The translations under genes and the position numbers were made by a program. This document shows positions 1 to 6,747 of a stretch of 10,328 nucleotides of DNA, in pieces; the stretch's first letter is position 1, and the number at the start of each line of letters is the position of its first letter. Below the pieces are notes generated by a model that saw only the letters and a program-made list of their open reading frames with translations, was not told where the DNA came from and searched no databases. The stretch spans positions 1 through 10,328 of the forward strand of contig JAEOTG010000249.1 of NCBI GenBank assembly GCA_016839985.1, written 5' to 3'. The DNA comes from Candidatus Heimdallarchaeota archaeon. GTDB lineage: Archaea > Asgardarchaeota > Heimdallarchaeia > Heimdallarchaeales > Heimdallarchaeaceae.

Positions 1-799
1 AAGTCCAATACAAGAAATTGAAACAAAAGAAACTGAAATCATAAGTCTTAGAAACTTTAAGATTGAGGATAGTACTGCAGAGATACGTTTTACATCCTGG
101 AGAGAGAATGTGGAGAAAATATCTGGTTTTAATGTAGGAGATCAAGTGGAAATCTATTACGCTAAAGTTAAAGGAGATACAGGTTATGGTGTAGGTTTAC
201 AAGTAACAAGAGATACAATAATCAAAAAATCACTGTATGGTGAAATTTCCTCGAATGAATTTGTTTCTGGTTTATCTGTTTCCAAAATTAATTCTCAACA
301 ACAAAAAATTCAAGACATCGAGGATATTAAAGAGGACGATTATGTAACTATTCAAGCAACAGTGATTAAGTTAATTGAGAAACAATTTGTATATGCCTTA
401 TGTCCAGAATGTAAGAAGAAATTGGAAGAAAAAGAAAACAAATACATATGTGAGAAACATGGAGATATTGATTCCCCACTCAATAGAATATTGTTCACTT
501 TTGTAGTAAATGATGGAACTGGTAATATTAATGTTTTCTGTGCGGGGAACTTAGCTGAAAAAATTTTAGGAATGGATGCCGATTCAGCATTGAAAATGGT
601 AAAAGAACAAGAATCTGAAAAAGCTCCTTACACCTTCTTGTTGAAAAATAAGAAATTCGTAAATTCAGAGTTTGTGATTAGTGGTAAAGTAAACAAGAAT
701 CCATTTCTTGATAGTTTAGAAATAGTTGCAAGATCTGTAGAAGAAGTTAGGTTTAAGGAAGCTACAAAGAATCTTCTAAATAACATATACTCCGAATAA
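1..799 (+). CDS. Replication protein A (archaeal RPA, ssDNA-binding), 5' partial
   Basis: This is the C-terminal 265 residues of an archaeal RPA, which coats single-stranded DNA in replication, repair and recombination. The first full codon is at base 2 and the frame is open to the left edge, so the true start lies outside the window. The GTG at 110 is internal: residues before it (DSTAEIRFTSW) form the strand pattern of an OB fold that continues into VGDQVEIYYAKVK. A second OB fold follows, containing a zinc site: Cys codons at 401 and 410 (CPEC), Cys at 449 and His at 458 (CEKH). Then come VNDGTGNINVF and a LAEKILGM segment typical of archaeal RPA. The CxxC...CxxH spacing resembles the zinc-ribbon OB fold of archaeal RPA and eukaryotic RPA70. 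It ends in TAA at 797-799. How many OB folds precede the visible part cannot be seen. Confidence 0.88.
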   Translation, partial: SPIQEIETKETEIISLRNFKIEDSTAEIRFTSWRENVEKISGFNVGDQVEIYYAKVKGDTGYGVGLQVTRDTIIKKSLYGEISSNEFVSGLSVSKINSQQQKIQDIEDIKEDDYVTIQATVIKLIEKQFVYALCPECKKKLEEKENKYICEKHGDIDSPLNRILFTFVVNDGTGNINVFCAGNLAEKILGMDADSALKMVKEQESEKAPYTFLLKNKKFVNSEFVISGKVNKNPFLDSLEIVARSVEEVRFKEATKNLLNNIYSE

Positions 800-850
800 T
801 TTATATCTCTTCTTTCCTCAATTTACCAATTAGTCGAAAAGCTTATTAAT

Positions 851-860
851 AAATATAAAA
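851..860 (+). promoter_or_regulatory. TATA-like box of the small membrane protein gene
   Basis: The A/T element AAATATAAAA, preceded by TTATTAAT, is centred about 23 bases before the ATG at 878. At normal archaeal TATA-to-start spacing, transcription would begin at or near the ATG, giving a leaderless mRNA. No Shine-Dalgarno sequence is visible between box and ATG. The background is AT-rich, so the match is suggestive only. Confidence 0.4.
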
Positions 861-877
861 TTCCTCAAATGATTGCT

Positions 878-988
878 ATGGATTACACAGTTATATTTAC
901 AATTTCAATTATTCTAGTAATCCTAGCTATAATATTTGCGCTCTTTTATCATGCTTTTAGCATAGGAAAGGAAGAAGAAGAAGATTAA
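878..988 (+). CDS. Small single-pass membrane protein, 36 aa, function unknown (OST4-like by size and topology)
   Basis: The frame runs from ATG at 878 to TAA at 986-988 and encodes 36 residues. After MDYT there is one hydrophobic stretch of about 20 residues (about 5-24), then YHAFSIGK and an acidic tail EEEED. Support for a real gene: a TATA-like box at usual spacing, a good membrane segment followed by a charged end, and a stop one base from the stop of the convergent gene at 990. Function is unknown. The length, the nearly absent N-terminal tail and Tyr-His-Ala just after the membrane segment recall the eukaryotic oligosaccharyltransferase subunit OST4 (36-37 residues; yeast has YHA in a similar place, from memory). 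Such short similarity may be chance. Other small membrane-complex subunits are equally possible. Confidence 0.6.
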   Translation: MDYTVIFTISIILVILAIIFALFYHAFSIGKEEEED

Positions 989-989
989 T

Positions 990-3869
990 CTATATTTCTA
1001 GAATTAAACCCTTTTTCTTGTTGTATACCCTCATTATGGCAGTAACAACCCCTAATAAAATACCAGAACTTGAAACAAGAGGAACAACAATATTTGTTAT
1101 TTGACTAGAATTAGATATTTTTGTACCTATTAATTCTAGAATTAAGTAACTTCCTTTTGTGATGTTTATACTTCCAATGTAAATATAAAGATCATTTATT
1201 TCTATGTCATAAATATCTGTCACATCATTATTTCCACTTGTAAACAATAACCATTGATATTTTGCACTTGTTATGCTTATATTGAAGTAATAGATTAGAG
1301 AGAGACTAGAATACTCTTTTTCAGCTGAACTGATTATGAAATGAACATTTATCGTATCCTCATTTTTTTCTAGTAAAGTTTGATATTCTGGCCCTGTGGT
1401 TACAATAACTAGTTTATGGTTGTTCGTTTCGTTATTTGCTTGTATTTGCCAATAAATGTAATTAGAATTCCAACCAACTGGGATTCTTAGACTTTCTGCT
1501 TCTATATACGCATCAATAATAGGTAGCATTTCCTCTTTTATAGTTGAAAACCATTTGTCATGAGAAGTTGAATAATGCAAAGAATATGTTATTGTAATAT
1601 TACTTGAGATTATTGCATCTTCTTCGCTTCTAAATATCTCTGTATGTAAACTTGAAAATACTATCTCAAACGATTCTGATGCTATAACATTGTATGTTTT
1701 CGTTAGTGAACATATAATAATTGTTGAAAATGTGTCCATAGGTATTATCACTTCACATGAAAAAGCACCGTTGCTATTGGTTACACCTGAAATTGATTTG
1801 TTATTCAATTCAATTATAAGTGGAGCATAGCTTATCGGATAAGCATTAGATGAAATGTTAAAATTAAGCTGATATTGTTGATAATCTTCTAGTTTTTGAT
1901 AGTAAAAATCAATTATAATGGAGCTAGTGTATATGTTAAGATATATTTCCTTAAACAAGGAAGCATGCGATGTTGAATTAGCATAAACTTGAATTGAATG
2001 ATTCCCTTCTTCTAAATAGAAAGCTGATATACAAAGTTGAAAACTACCTCCTTCCTCACTAACAAGAATTGATTCATTGTCTAATAATGCATAAATTCTA
2101 GCTTCTTGTATATCGAATTCAGTAATTAGACTTTTGTAATCTAGATTAATCTTCTTGAATGAATATAACGGCATCGAAAGCTGGTCAATAACATTTAATT
2201 CTGCAGGTAATCTTGAAATGAAAATTTCTGCATAAGAATAGCCTATATTGTTGTTTTCTGTTATAATAAAGACTAAGTTTACACTTCCGTTATTTATCCA
2301 TGCGGGGAAAACAAAATTTATGTTATTATTCAATAACTCAAATTCCGCACTTCCACAATCCTCAGCGAACCAAAAAGCATTAACAAAAATATCCAACATA
2401 GATGATTTTAGGACAAATGTTGCATTAACAGACTCAAAGACATTCAAAGATTCATAATAAACATCTTCTATCAAATTTGGAATTTTAAACTTACAATAAA
2501 TATAGCTATCCTGTCCTATTTGTAATAATGATAGTAAGTTATATCCCTCCTCAATGCTGATATTTGAAATAATACTCCATCCTTGAATTTCTTCTAACAA
2601 ACTCCAAAAATCGGGGTAAGACATGTTCACCTTGCTTATTTGCGAGTTTAGATTACTAATTGATACATTAAAAATAATGTCTTCTTCATATATTGTAATT
2701 CTCTTTTCAAAGGAAATATTTGCAATTCCAGAAATGAAAAGGTTGTAATGTGCATTTATTGTAAAGCTGGAATTAAAATCCCATGTTACTTCGTATCCTG
2801 CTAGAACCTGTTCTTCGGTCATAGTTGTTAGAATTGATATGCTTCCTTTACCCAATCCTGTTGAATTGACTTGAAAATCATTAATTGTTAAATTTATATC
2901 TGTTGTTAATAAAGAAGTTCTTATTTTCAAATTGTCAATTAATATAGAGCATTCTGAAACTTCTGGTGATACTACATAAAATCCTACTGATTTTAATGTG
3001 TTGGGAATATAAGGATCATCTGGATTAAATAAATCAGATAATGCAAGAGAATTAGAATTCCATTGATCATTCCAACTACTGTTTCGTAATAAACGAAAAA
3101 CAATAAATGGGATTGTTGTATTTTCCCCTATTAATGGAGGTTTAATATTAGTATAATGCCAATGAATTATCATTATTCTACAAGTATCGAAAACAAAATC
3201 AACAATAAAGGATGAATTCAATACATCTTGAATGCTAGAGTTTGATTCAAATAAATAATCATAGGTTATAATGGTATTATTACTGTACAACTCTATATTT
3301 TCTTGATATAAAGAATAAGTCATAAATTCAGTGTTACTAGAATAAAACTTCCATACATATTCCCCCTCGATGCTTCTATTATCTTTAATTCTTTCAAGAC
3401 TAAGTCCAGCTTGAACAGCATTGTTTGAATAAAAATCTTGGTCTAATTCTGCTCCTGGATTTTGTATATACTGAGATTCTAGCTGTGAAATGTTTCCATT
3501 AATGTTATAAAGACCTTGATTTGGGACGGTAATATTTAATCCTTCATCTATTTCACCTTCTATTTCACCACCTAGATATTCTCCAGTAACATTGAAGTTT
3601 GGGTCAAAATCATTCAATGTTTCATTTAAGCTTAATTCATTTTCCTCCCATGTTAGTAGTCTGTTCTTAAAGCTTCTAGGTTTTTCTATTACCTCTGTTG
3701 ATGAGCTAACTTCTTGCCTTTTAAAATTGGGATTATAATAATAATCATCATTATAAGCGTGATTTAAACCATTATTTTCTGAAGTTTCAACTTGATTATA
3801 AACTGAAATGTTTACCGCTAATAATACACTAATTAATAGTGTAAAATAGAATGTTTGTTTTAGTCTCAT
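990..3869 (-). CDS. Large secreted, membrane-anchored, Asn/Ser/Thr-rich surface protein (959 aa)
   Basis: I do not recognise a named family. The start ATG is at 3869-3867 and the stop TAG at 992-990. A Sec signal peptide is evident: MRLK, then a hydrophobic core over about residues 6-23. The C-terminus has one membrane segment (about 926-946) and a short basic tail with KKK, so the protein is predicted as type I with about 900 residues outside. The ectodomain is beta-rich. Residues about 140-320 look like a jelly-roll, lectin-like module, with YVWKFYSS early and a closing SILIDNLKI strand. Later parts resemble Ig-like repeats. I count about 29 Asn-X-Ser/Thr sequons, implying an N-glycosylated cell-envelope or adhesion protein. 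The signal lacks the prepilin-type Gly/Ala cleavage context, so it is not an obvious pilin. It stands alone on its strand, divergent from TFB. Confidence 0.82.
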   Translation of the reverse strand: MRLKQTFYFTLLISVLLAVNISVYNQVETSENNGLNHAYNDDYYYNPNFKRQEVSSSTEVIEKPRSFKNRLLTWEENELSLNETLNDFDPNFNVTGEYLGGEIEGEIDEGLNITVPNQGLYNINGNISQLESQYIQNPGAELDQDFYSNNAVQAGLSLERIKDNRSIEGEYVWKFYSSNTEFMTYSLYQENIELYSNNTIITYDYLFESNSSIQDVLNSSFIVDFVFDTCRIMIIHWHYTNIKPPLIGENTTIPFIVFRLLRNSSWNDQWNSNSLALSDLFNPDDPYIPNTLKSVGFYVVSPEVSECSILIDNLKIRTSLLTTDINLTINDFQVNSTGLGKGSISILTTMTEEQVLAGYEVTWDFNSSFTINAHYNLFISGIANISFEKRITIYEEDIIFNVSISNLNSQISKVNMSYPDFWSLLEEIQGWSIISNISIEEGYNLLSLLQIGQDSYIYCKFKIPNLIEDVYYESLNVFESVNATFVLKSSMLDIFVNAFWFAEDCGSAEFELLNNNINFVFPAWINNGSVNLVFIITENNNIGYSYAEIFISRLPAELNVIDQLSMPLYSFKKINLDYKSLITEFDIQEARIYALLDNESILVSEEGGSFQLCISAFYLEEGNHSIQVYANSTSHASLFKEIYLNIYTSSIIIDFYYQKLEDYQQYQLNFNISSNAYPISYAPLIIELNNKSISGVTNSNGAFSCEVIIPMDTFSTIIICSLTKTYNVIASESFEIVFSSLHTEIFRSEEDAIISSNITITYSLHYSTSHDKWFSTIKEEMLPIIDAYIEAESLRIPVGWNSNYIYWQIQANNETNNHKLVIVTTGPEYQTLLEKNEDTINVHFIISSAEKEYSSLSLIYYFNISITSAKYQWLLFTSGNNDVTDIYDIEINDLYIYIGSINITKGSYLILELIGTKISNSSQITNIVVPLVSSSGILLGVVTAIMRVYNKKKGLILEI

Positions 3870-3890
3870 ATCATTTATTTATCTAAAAAA

Positions 3891-3901
3891 TCTTTTAAAA
3901 A
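3891..3901 (-). promoter_or_regulatory. TATA-like box of the surface protein gene
   Basis: On the minus strand this reads TTTTTAAAAGA, centred about 27 bases before the ATG at 3869. That spacing places the transcription start at or next to the ATG, consistent with a leaderless mRNA. No Shine-Dalgarno sequence is seen in the interval. AT-rich background limits confidence. Confidence 0.4.
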
Positions 3902-3956
3902 CAGCACAATTTTCTAAATAATATTTTATTTTTCGATAGTATTTTGATTAATATAA

Positions 3957-3996
3957 TTTATTCTTAAACTTTGAATAAAGTTCGTATAAGAATAAA
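3957..3996. repeat. Interrupted 16-bp inverted repeat / hairpin in the divergent intergenic region
   Basis: TTTATTCTTA (3957-3966) is exactly complementary to TAAGAATAAA (3987-3996). Directly inside it, AACTTT (3967-3972) pairs with AAAGTT (3977-3982) around a GAAT loop. A four-base bulge CGTA (3983-3986) separates the two stems on one side only. The total is 16 paired bases in 40. No T-run follows on either strand, so it is not a simple terminator. It lies about 56 bases upstream of the surface-protein TATA-like box and about 180 upstream of the TFB ATG. It may be an operator or an RNA hairpin. Function is not known. Confidence 0.55.
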
Positions 3997-4074
3997 AAGT
4001 AAAGAAATTCTATTGTTTAGCTGAATTTATGAATACTTTCATTCTACTGTCTCTTCTTTCTTTTTGTGTACGAT

Positions 4075-4115
4075 ATAGTAGATAACGAGTGTTCCAGATT
4101 ATACATAGTAGATAA
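4075..4115. repeat. Direct repeat ATAGTAGATAA x2, 30-base period, upstream of TFB
   Basis: The 11-base word ATAGTAGATAA occurs at 4075-4085 and again at 4105-4115, with start-to-start spacing of 30 bases, about three DNA helical turns. Both copies lie upstream of the TATA-like box for TFB; the nearer one ends 63 bases before the ATG. The arrangement would suit a dimeric regulator binding one face of the helix, but only two copies are seen and the words are AT-rich. Confidence 0.4.
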
Positions 4116-4150
4116 TTAACCTTCATTTGAATCTTAAAAATTCTCAATAG

Positions 4151-4158
4151 TTATACTA
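4151..4158 (+). promoter_or_regulatory. TATA-like box of TFB
   Basis: TTATACTA is centred about 24-25 bases before the ATG at 4179. Transcription would start at about the ATG, which also argues for the ATG over the upstream TTG at 4170. No Shine-Dalgarno sequence is present. Confidence 0.4.
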
Positions 4159-4178
4159 AAGCTGTTTTTTTGAGTAAA

Positions 4179-5210
4179 ATGGAAAGTTTCTTGTGTGATG
4201 AATGTGGTTCAAAGATAATAGAAGAAAATGGTATAAATGTTTGTCAAAAATGTGGTCTTGTCCATGGTGTAGTGCTTGAAGCCTCGGCTTTTCAATTAGG
4301 GTCTACTCCAAAAGATAATACACGAAAAAACCAACAATATACATCAATTAATAATAGATTGGCTGTTGTAAGCTCTCTGGGTTCATCTATCGGATCAGTT
4401 GAAGAATACATGTTTAGAGATGTCAATGGTTCCCTTTTAAATGAACATGTACAGTCAAAATTCAGAAAATTCAAGAATTATTATCACATCCCAGGTGCTA
4501 TTAAAGGAACAGAGACAGATTATCGAACTCTGAAAATTTTAAACGAGGTTTTCGCACGTCTTCAAGTTCCTTCTAAAATACGAGATAGAACTCTCTTTCT
4601 TTATCAGAAATATAAAAAAGAACATAAAAAGAAAATAACTAATCATGTACTTCTATCAGCAATGTCTCTCCTTCTTAGTGTACGCGAATCAGCTCATAAT
4701 TGTCCTCTTACCCTAAAAGAAATAGTTACAACTTATAGGTCACTAGGTCACCGAGTTTTGGGTAAAAACTTACTTAGTTTAATGCAAGATTTGAATATTA
4801 AATCTCCTACAGCTGGCATCAGAAGAAGTGAAGATTATGTTTTTAGGATTTGTTCTTTGATATGTCGTTCTCCCACTATAAAAGAGCGTATAGAGAAGAA
4901 ATATAACATTGATGTATTTGTTTATGAAAAAATCCTCCAATTGTTATGTCTTAAGATATTGGAAAGAATTCCTAATATTAATCGAGGAGGAAAACGACCT
5001 TACCCCTTCTCTGCAGCTTCAGCTTATGTAGCTGATAAATTATTAGCTAAAAAGATAAATAGCTCATCAGCTCTAACACAGAAGTTAGTAGCTCAATCTA
5101 CTAATGTTGCTGAATTCACGATACGTGATCATGCAGAATTCATGTTCTCATTTGATTATGAAGATATAATTTCTGAAATTAGTAAAAGGCTATCTTCAAG
5201 TTTTGATTAA
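4179..5210 (+). CDS. tfb: Transcription initiation factor TFB (TFIIB homologue), divergent paralogue
   Basis: TFB bridges TBP on the TATA box and archaeal RNA polymerase. I chose ATG 4179 (343 residues) over the in-frame TTG 4170 because the zinc ribbon begins at once and the TATA-like box fits. The N-terminal zinc ribbon has Cys6, Cys9, Cys22 and Cys25 (CDEC...CQKC). The B-reader/linker follows at about 30-100, with SSLGSSIG at 65-72 standing where TFBs carry a conserved Leu-Gly segment. Two cyclin folds follow: about 112-210, with LTLKEIV...LGKNLLSLMQDLNI, and about 215-335, with the helix-turn-helix TQKLVAQ...TIRDHAEFM (300-322) that contacts BRE DNA. Length is slightly above the usual 300-330. 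The linker and second cyclin fold are diverged (KRPYPFSAASAYVADKLL), suggesting an additional, perhaps specialised TFB. It is monocistronic, divergent from the surface gene and convergent with the secretion cluster. Confidence 0.88.
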   Translation: MESFLCDECGSKIIEENGINVCQKCGLVHGVVLEASAFQLGSTPKDNTRKNQQYTSINNRLAVVSSLGSSIGSVEEYMFRDVNGSLLNEHVQSKFRKFKNYYHIPGAIKGTETDYRTLKILNEVFARLQVPSKIRDRTLFLYQKYKKEHKKKITNHVLLSAMSLLLSVRESAHNCPLTLKEIVTTYRSLGHRVLGKNLLSLMQDLNIKSPTAGIRRSEDYVFRICSLICRSPTIKERIEKKYNIDVFVYEKILQLLCLKILERIPNINRGGKRPYPFSAASAYVADKLLAKKINSSSALTQKLVAQSTNVAEFTIRDHAEFMFSFDYEDIISEISKRLSSSFD

Positions 5211-5227
5211 AACTAGAACTTACTAGA

Positions 5228-5237
5228 TTTCTTTTTT
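5228..5237 (+). terminator. Poly-T termination signal after TFB
   Basis: TTTCTTTTTT lies 18 bases after the TFB stop in the 28-base convergent spacer. Archaeal polymerase ends transcription at T-runs without needing a hairpin. No equivalent T-run exists on the other strand here for the opposing gene. Confidence 0.5.
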
Positions 5238-5238
5238 A

Positions 5239-5877
5239 CTAGCTATAGTAATCAAGAATCGAGAAATTCGAGATAAAAATTCTGACAAATATCACTGTTA
5301 TCATATGAATAAAAATTACAAAGATTAACCTAATTGATATTTTTCTCTCATTTGACATTTTTAGAAGAAAATAATTATTTAGAATATTGATAATTAAAAA
5401 AGAAATTGATAGAATAGACCAAAAGGGCAAAGAAACTGATATTTCACCAGTATTAAAGAAAGAGAACAAATTTGAAAAAAGCGGTGAAAATCCTGCTATA
5501 ATTGCTATAGTAATTAACGTTACATATCGTATAATTTTTAATCTCCTTCCATGGACATTTAGAGTGTTTTCCTTCTCTTTTAATGCTTCTTCTCTCATTT
5601 TAATCAATTTTGCAGTTATTTTAATTCTTTCCAGAATTTCTGCAGTATTTGAATTTTTTATAGATGAGAATAGATTAATAAGTGCAGGATAATCAAATTC
5701 AATATTTGAAATAACATCAATAAAATCCCCACCAAGTTGTAATCTTACTAAATGTTCCTTAGGAACAGAATCAATGGAAAAAAGTGATCTTTCAAGATTC
5801 TCTCCATCCTCTAATTTCATTGCCATTTCTTGTAAAAACCTGTAATCAGGACAATTCAGCTTATTCAGTAAAATCAC
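5239..5877 (-). CDS. Type II/IV secretion platform membrane protein, C-terminal-half-like (FlaJ/TadC/GspF type)
   Basis: This 212-residue protein follows the other platform gene with a 17-base overlap. The GTG start at 5877-5875 sits inside GGTGAT and reads in the +1 frame relative to the upstream gene. A later ATG at 5826 (Met18) is an alternative start. Residues 1-110 are cytosolic and helical, with QEMAMKLEDGENLERSLFS (16-34) matching the glycine-containing helix-turn of T2SF domains and a charged helix at about 80-107. Three membrane segments follow at about 116-140, 151-172 and 180-203. It is short for TadC (about 300). Joined to its neighbour it would be about 485 residues, near the size of a single FlaJ-type protein. 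Role inferred: inner-membrane platform that couples the ATPase to filament or substrate assembly. No family signature is definitive, so the call rests on architecture and neighbours. Confidence 0.62.
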   Translation of the reverse strand: MILLNKLNCPDYRFLQEMAMKLEDGENLERSLFSIDSVPKEHLVRLQLGGDFIDVISNIEFDYPALINLFSSIKNSNTAEILERIKITAKLIKMREEALKEKENTLNVHGRRLKIIRYVTLITIAIIAGFSPLFSNLFSFFNTGEISVSLPFWSILSISFLIINILNNYFLLKMSNERKISIRLIFVIFIHMITVIFVRIFISNFSILDYYS

Positions 5878-6682
5878 CTATACTTTTGTTTTGTATGAAT
5901 CTAAGTGTGAATGTACCAAATAATGAGTACAACAATGGAAAAATGATTAATGAAAGAGAATTTTGTGGAAGAATTAATGCAAGTACAAGACTAAGAACTA
6001 ACGGAAATAAACATGAGACTGCAATAAAGATTACAACATTGTCTTCAATAAGTTTTATTTCTCGCTTTACTCTTAATAGAAAATCTGGGTCTGAATCTAT
6101 AAACATTTCTTCATTCCTTATATTATGAAAAGAATATTGATATTTTTTATTGAGAAAAATTTTGCTAGAATTATGAATTACTTTGTCTTCAGTTTCACCT
6201 GTATTTAATTCATAGATAATCTTTTCAAAATACTTCTTATAATAATGTGAGTGAGACCCAACTGTATTTAGTAGTTCAATAGATTTAGGAAACGAACCAG
6301 TAGCGATCATATTAATTGAAAGGGAATTTAGCACAAGGAAAGCTGCTTCATCAAATTTCTTCTGTCTAGCAAGAACAATGGAACGAATATACTCACCAGA
6401 AACAAAGAAAAATGCAATACAAGTGATAAGACTAATTACAATAGATAACACAATACTTAGTCTTGTTAATAAATGAAAAATGCAGAATAATATACCAAAA
6501 CCTACTATTGTTACATTCCCAATAAGTCTTATTTTCAATAAATCTGTGTCAATTATGAAATATTCAGAATACTTCTTCACTTTACCCAAAACAATTTTGT
6601 ATAAGATTTCTTTTGGAAATAAACTTAAATTTAACATTCTGTGATTTATATCAATAGAATTGTTTGTTACCACTTTAAACAC
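5861..6682 (-). CDS. Type II/IV secretion platform membrane protein, N-terminal-half-like (FlaJ/TadB/GspF type)
   Basis: This is a 273-residue membrane protein with a GTG start at 6682-6680. An in-frame ATG at 6637 (Met16) is an alternative start. Two membrane segments (about 52-72 and 75-97) are followed by a cytosolic region of about 117 residues and two more segments (about 215-237 and 243-264). The cytosolic part contains LSINMIATGSFPKSIELL (121-138), matching the T2SF domain pattern in which a short helix pair surrounds a Gly before the next helix. It lies 65 bases after the ATPase stop and overlaps the next gene by 17 bases, so the three are probably one operon. By analogy with FlaI-FlaJ and TadA-TadB-TadC it forms the membrane platform driven by the ATPase. 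The spacer before it contains GATCAATAAATGATC, a short perfect inverted repeat, and no clear Shine-Dalgarno sequence. Confidence 0.68.
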   Translation of the reverse strand: MFKVVTNNSIDINHRMLNLSLFPKEILYKIVLGKVKKYSEYFIIDTDLLKIRLIGNVTIVGFGILFCIFHLLTRLSIVLSIVISLITCIAFFFVSGEYIRSIVLARQKKFDEAAFLVLNSLSINMIATGSFPKSIELLNTVGSHSHYYKKYFEKIIYELNTGETEDKVIHNSSKIFLNKKYQYSFHNIRNEEMFIDSDPDFLLRVKREIKLIEDNVVIFIAVSCLFPLVLSLVLALILPQNSLSLIIFPLLYSLFGTFTLRFIQNKSIGDFTE

Positions 6683-6747
6683 TATCCAATTGTTTTCTAT
6701 ATTTTTTGCTGAAGATCAATAAATGATCATAATAATTCCAATTCAGC

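Larger units (their letters stand above)
3870..4178. other. Divergent intergenic region between surface protein and TFB genes
   Basis: About 309 bases without a convincing gene. It holds a TATA-like box for each flanking gene, the interrupted hairpin at 3957-3996 and a direct repeat ATAGTAGATAA at 4075 and 4105. An 18-codon open frame at 4029-4085 encodes a short hydrophobic peptide, but nothing else supports it as a gene. The rest is AT-rich sequence in which I see nothing more. Confidence 0.7.

Noticed and set aside
2248..2457. 69-codon plus-strand open frame inside the surface protein gene
   Set aside because: Antisense to a well-supported 959-residue coding region; no domain or promoter of its own.
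990..3869. Surface protein as the pilin of the secretion module
   Set aside because: The signal looks class I; no prepilin-type Gly/Ala-Lys/Arg cleavage context precedes the hydrophobic core. The C-terminal membrane anchor also does not fit a pilin.
4029..4085. 18-codon open frame with a hydrophobic peptide (MNTFILLSLLSF...) upstream of TFB
   Set aside because: Too short, no ribosome binding site, and it overlaps the first copy of the direct repeat. Chance is the simpler explanation, though a leader peptide is not excluded.
4292..4474. 60-codon minus-strand open frame inside TFB
   Set aside because: Antisense to the conserved TFB coding sequence, with no recognisable features.
5387..6128. 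Plus-strand open frames of 101 and 114 codons opposite the two platform genes
   Set aside because: The apparent hydrophobic residues mirror membrane-segment codons on the coding strand. The minus-strand genes have operon context and T2SF-like patterns.
6706..6730. GATCAATAAATGATC palindrome between the ATPase and platform genes as an operator or terminator
   Set aside because: Only 5-bp arms, no T-run, and located inside a probable operon. Mentioned as a detail only.
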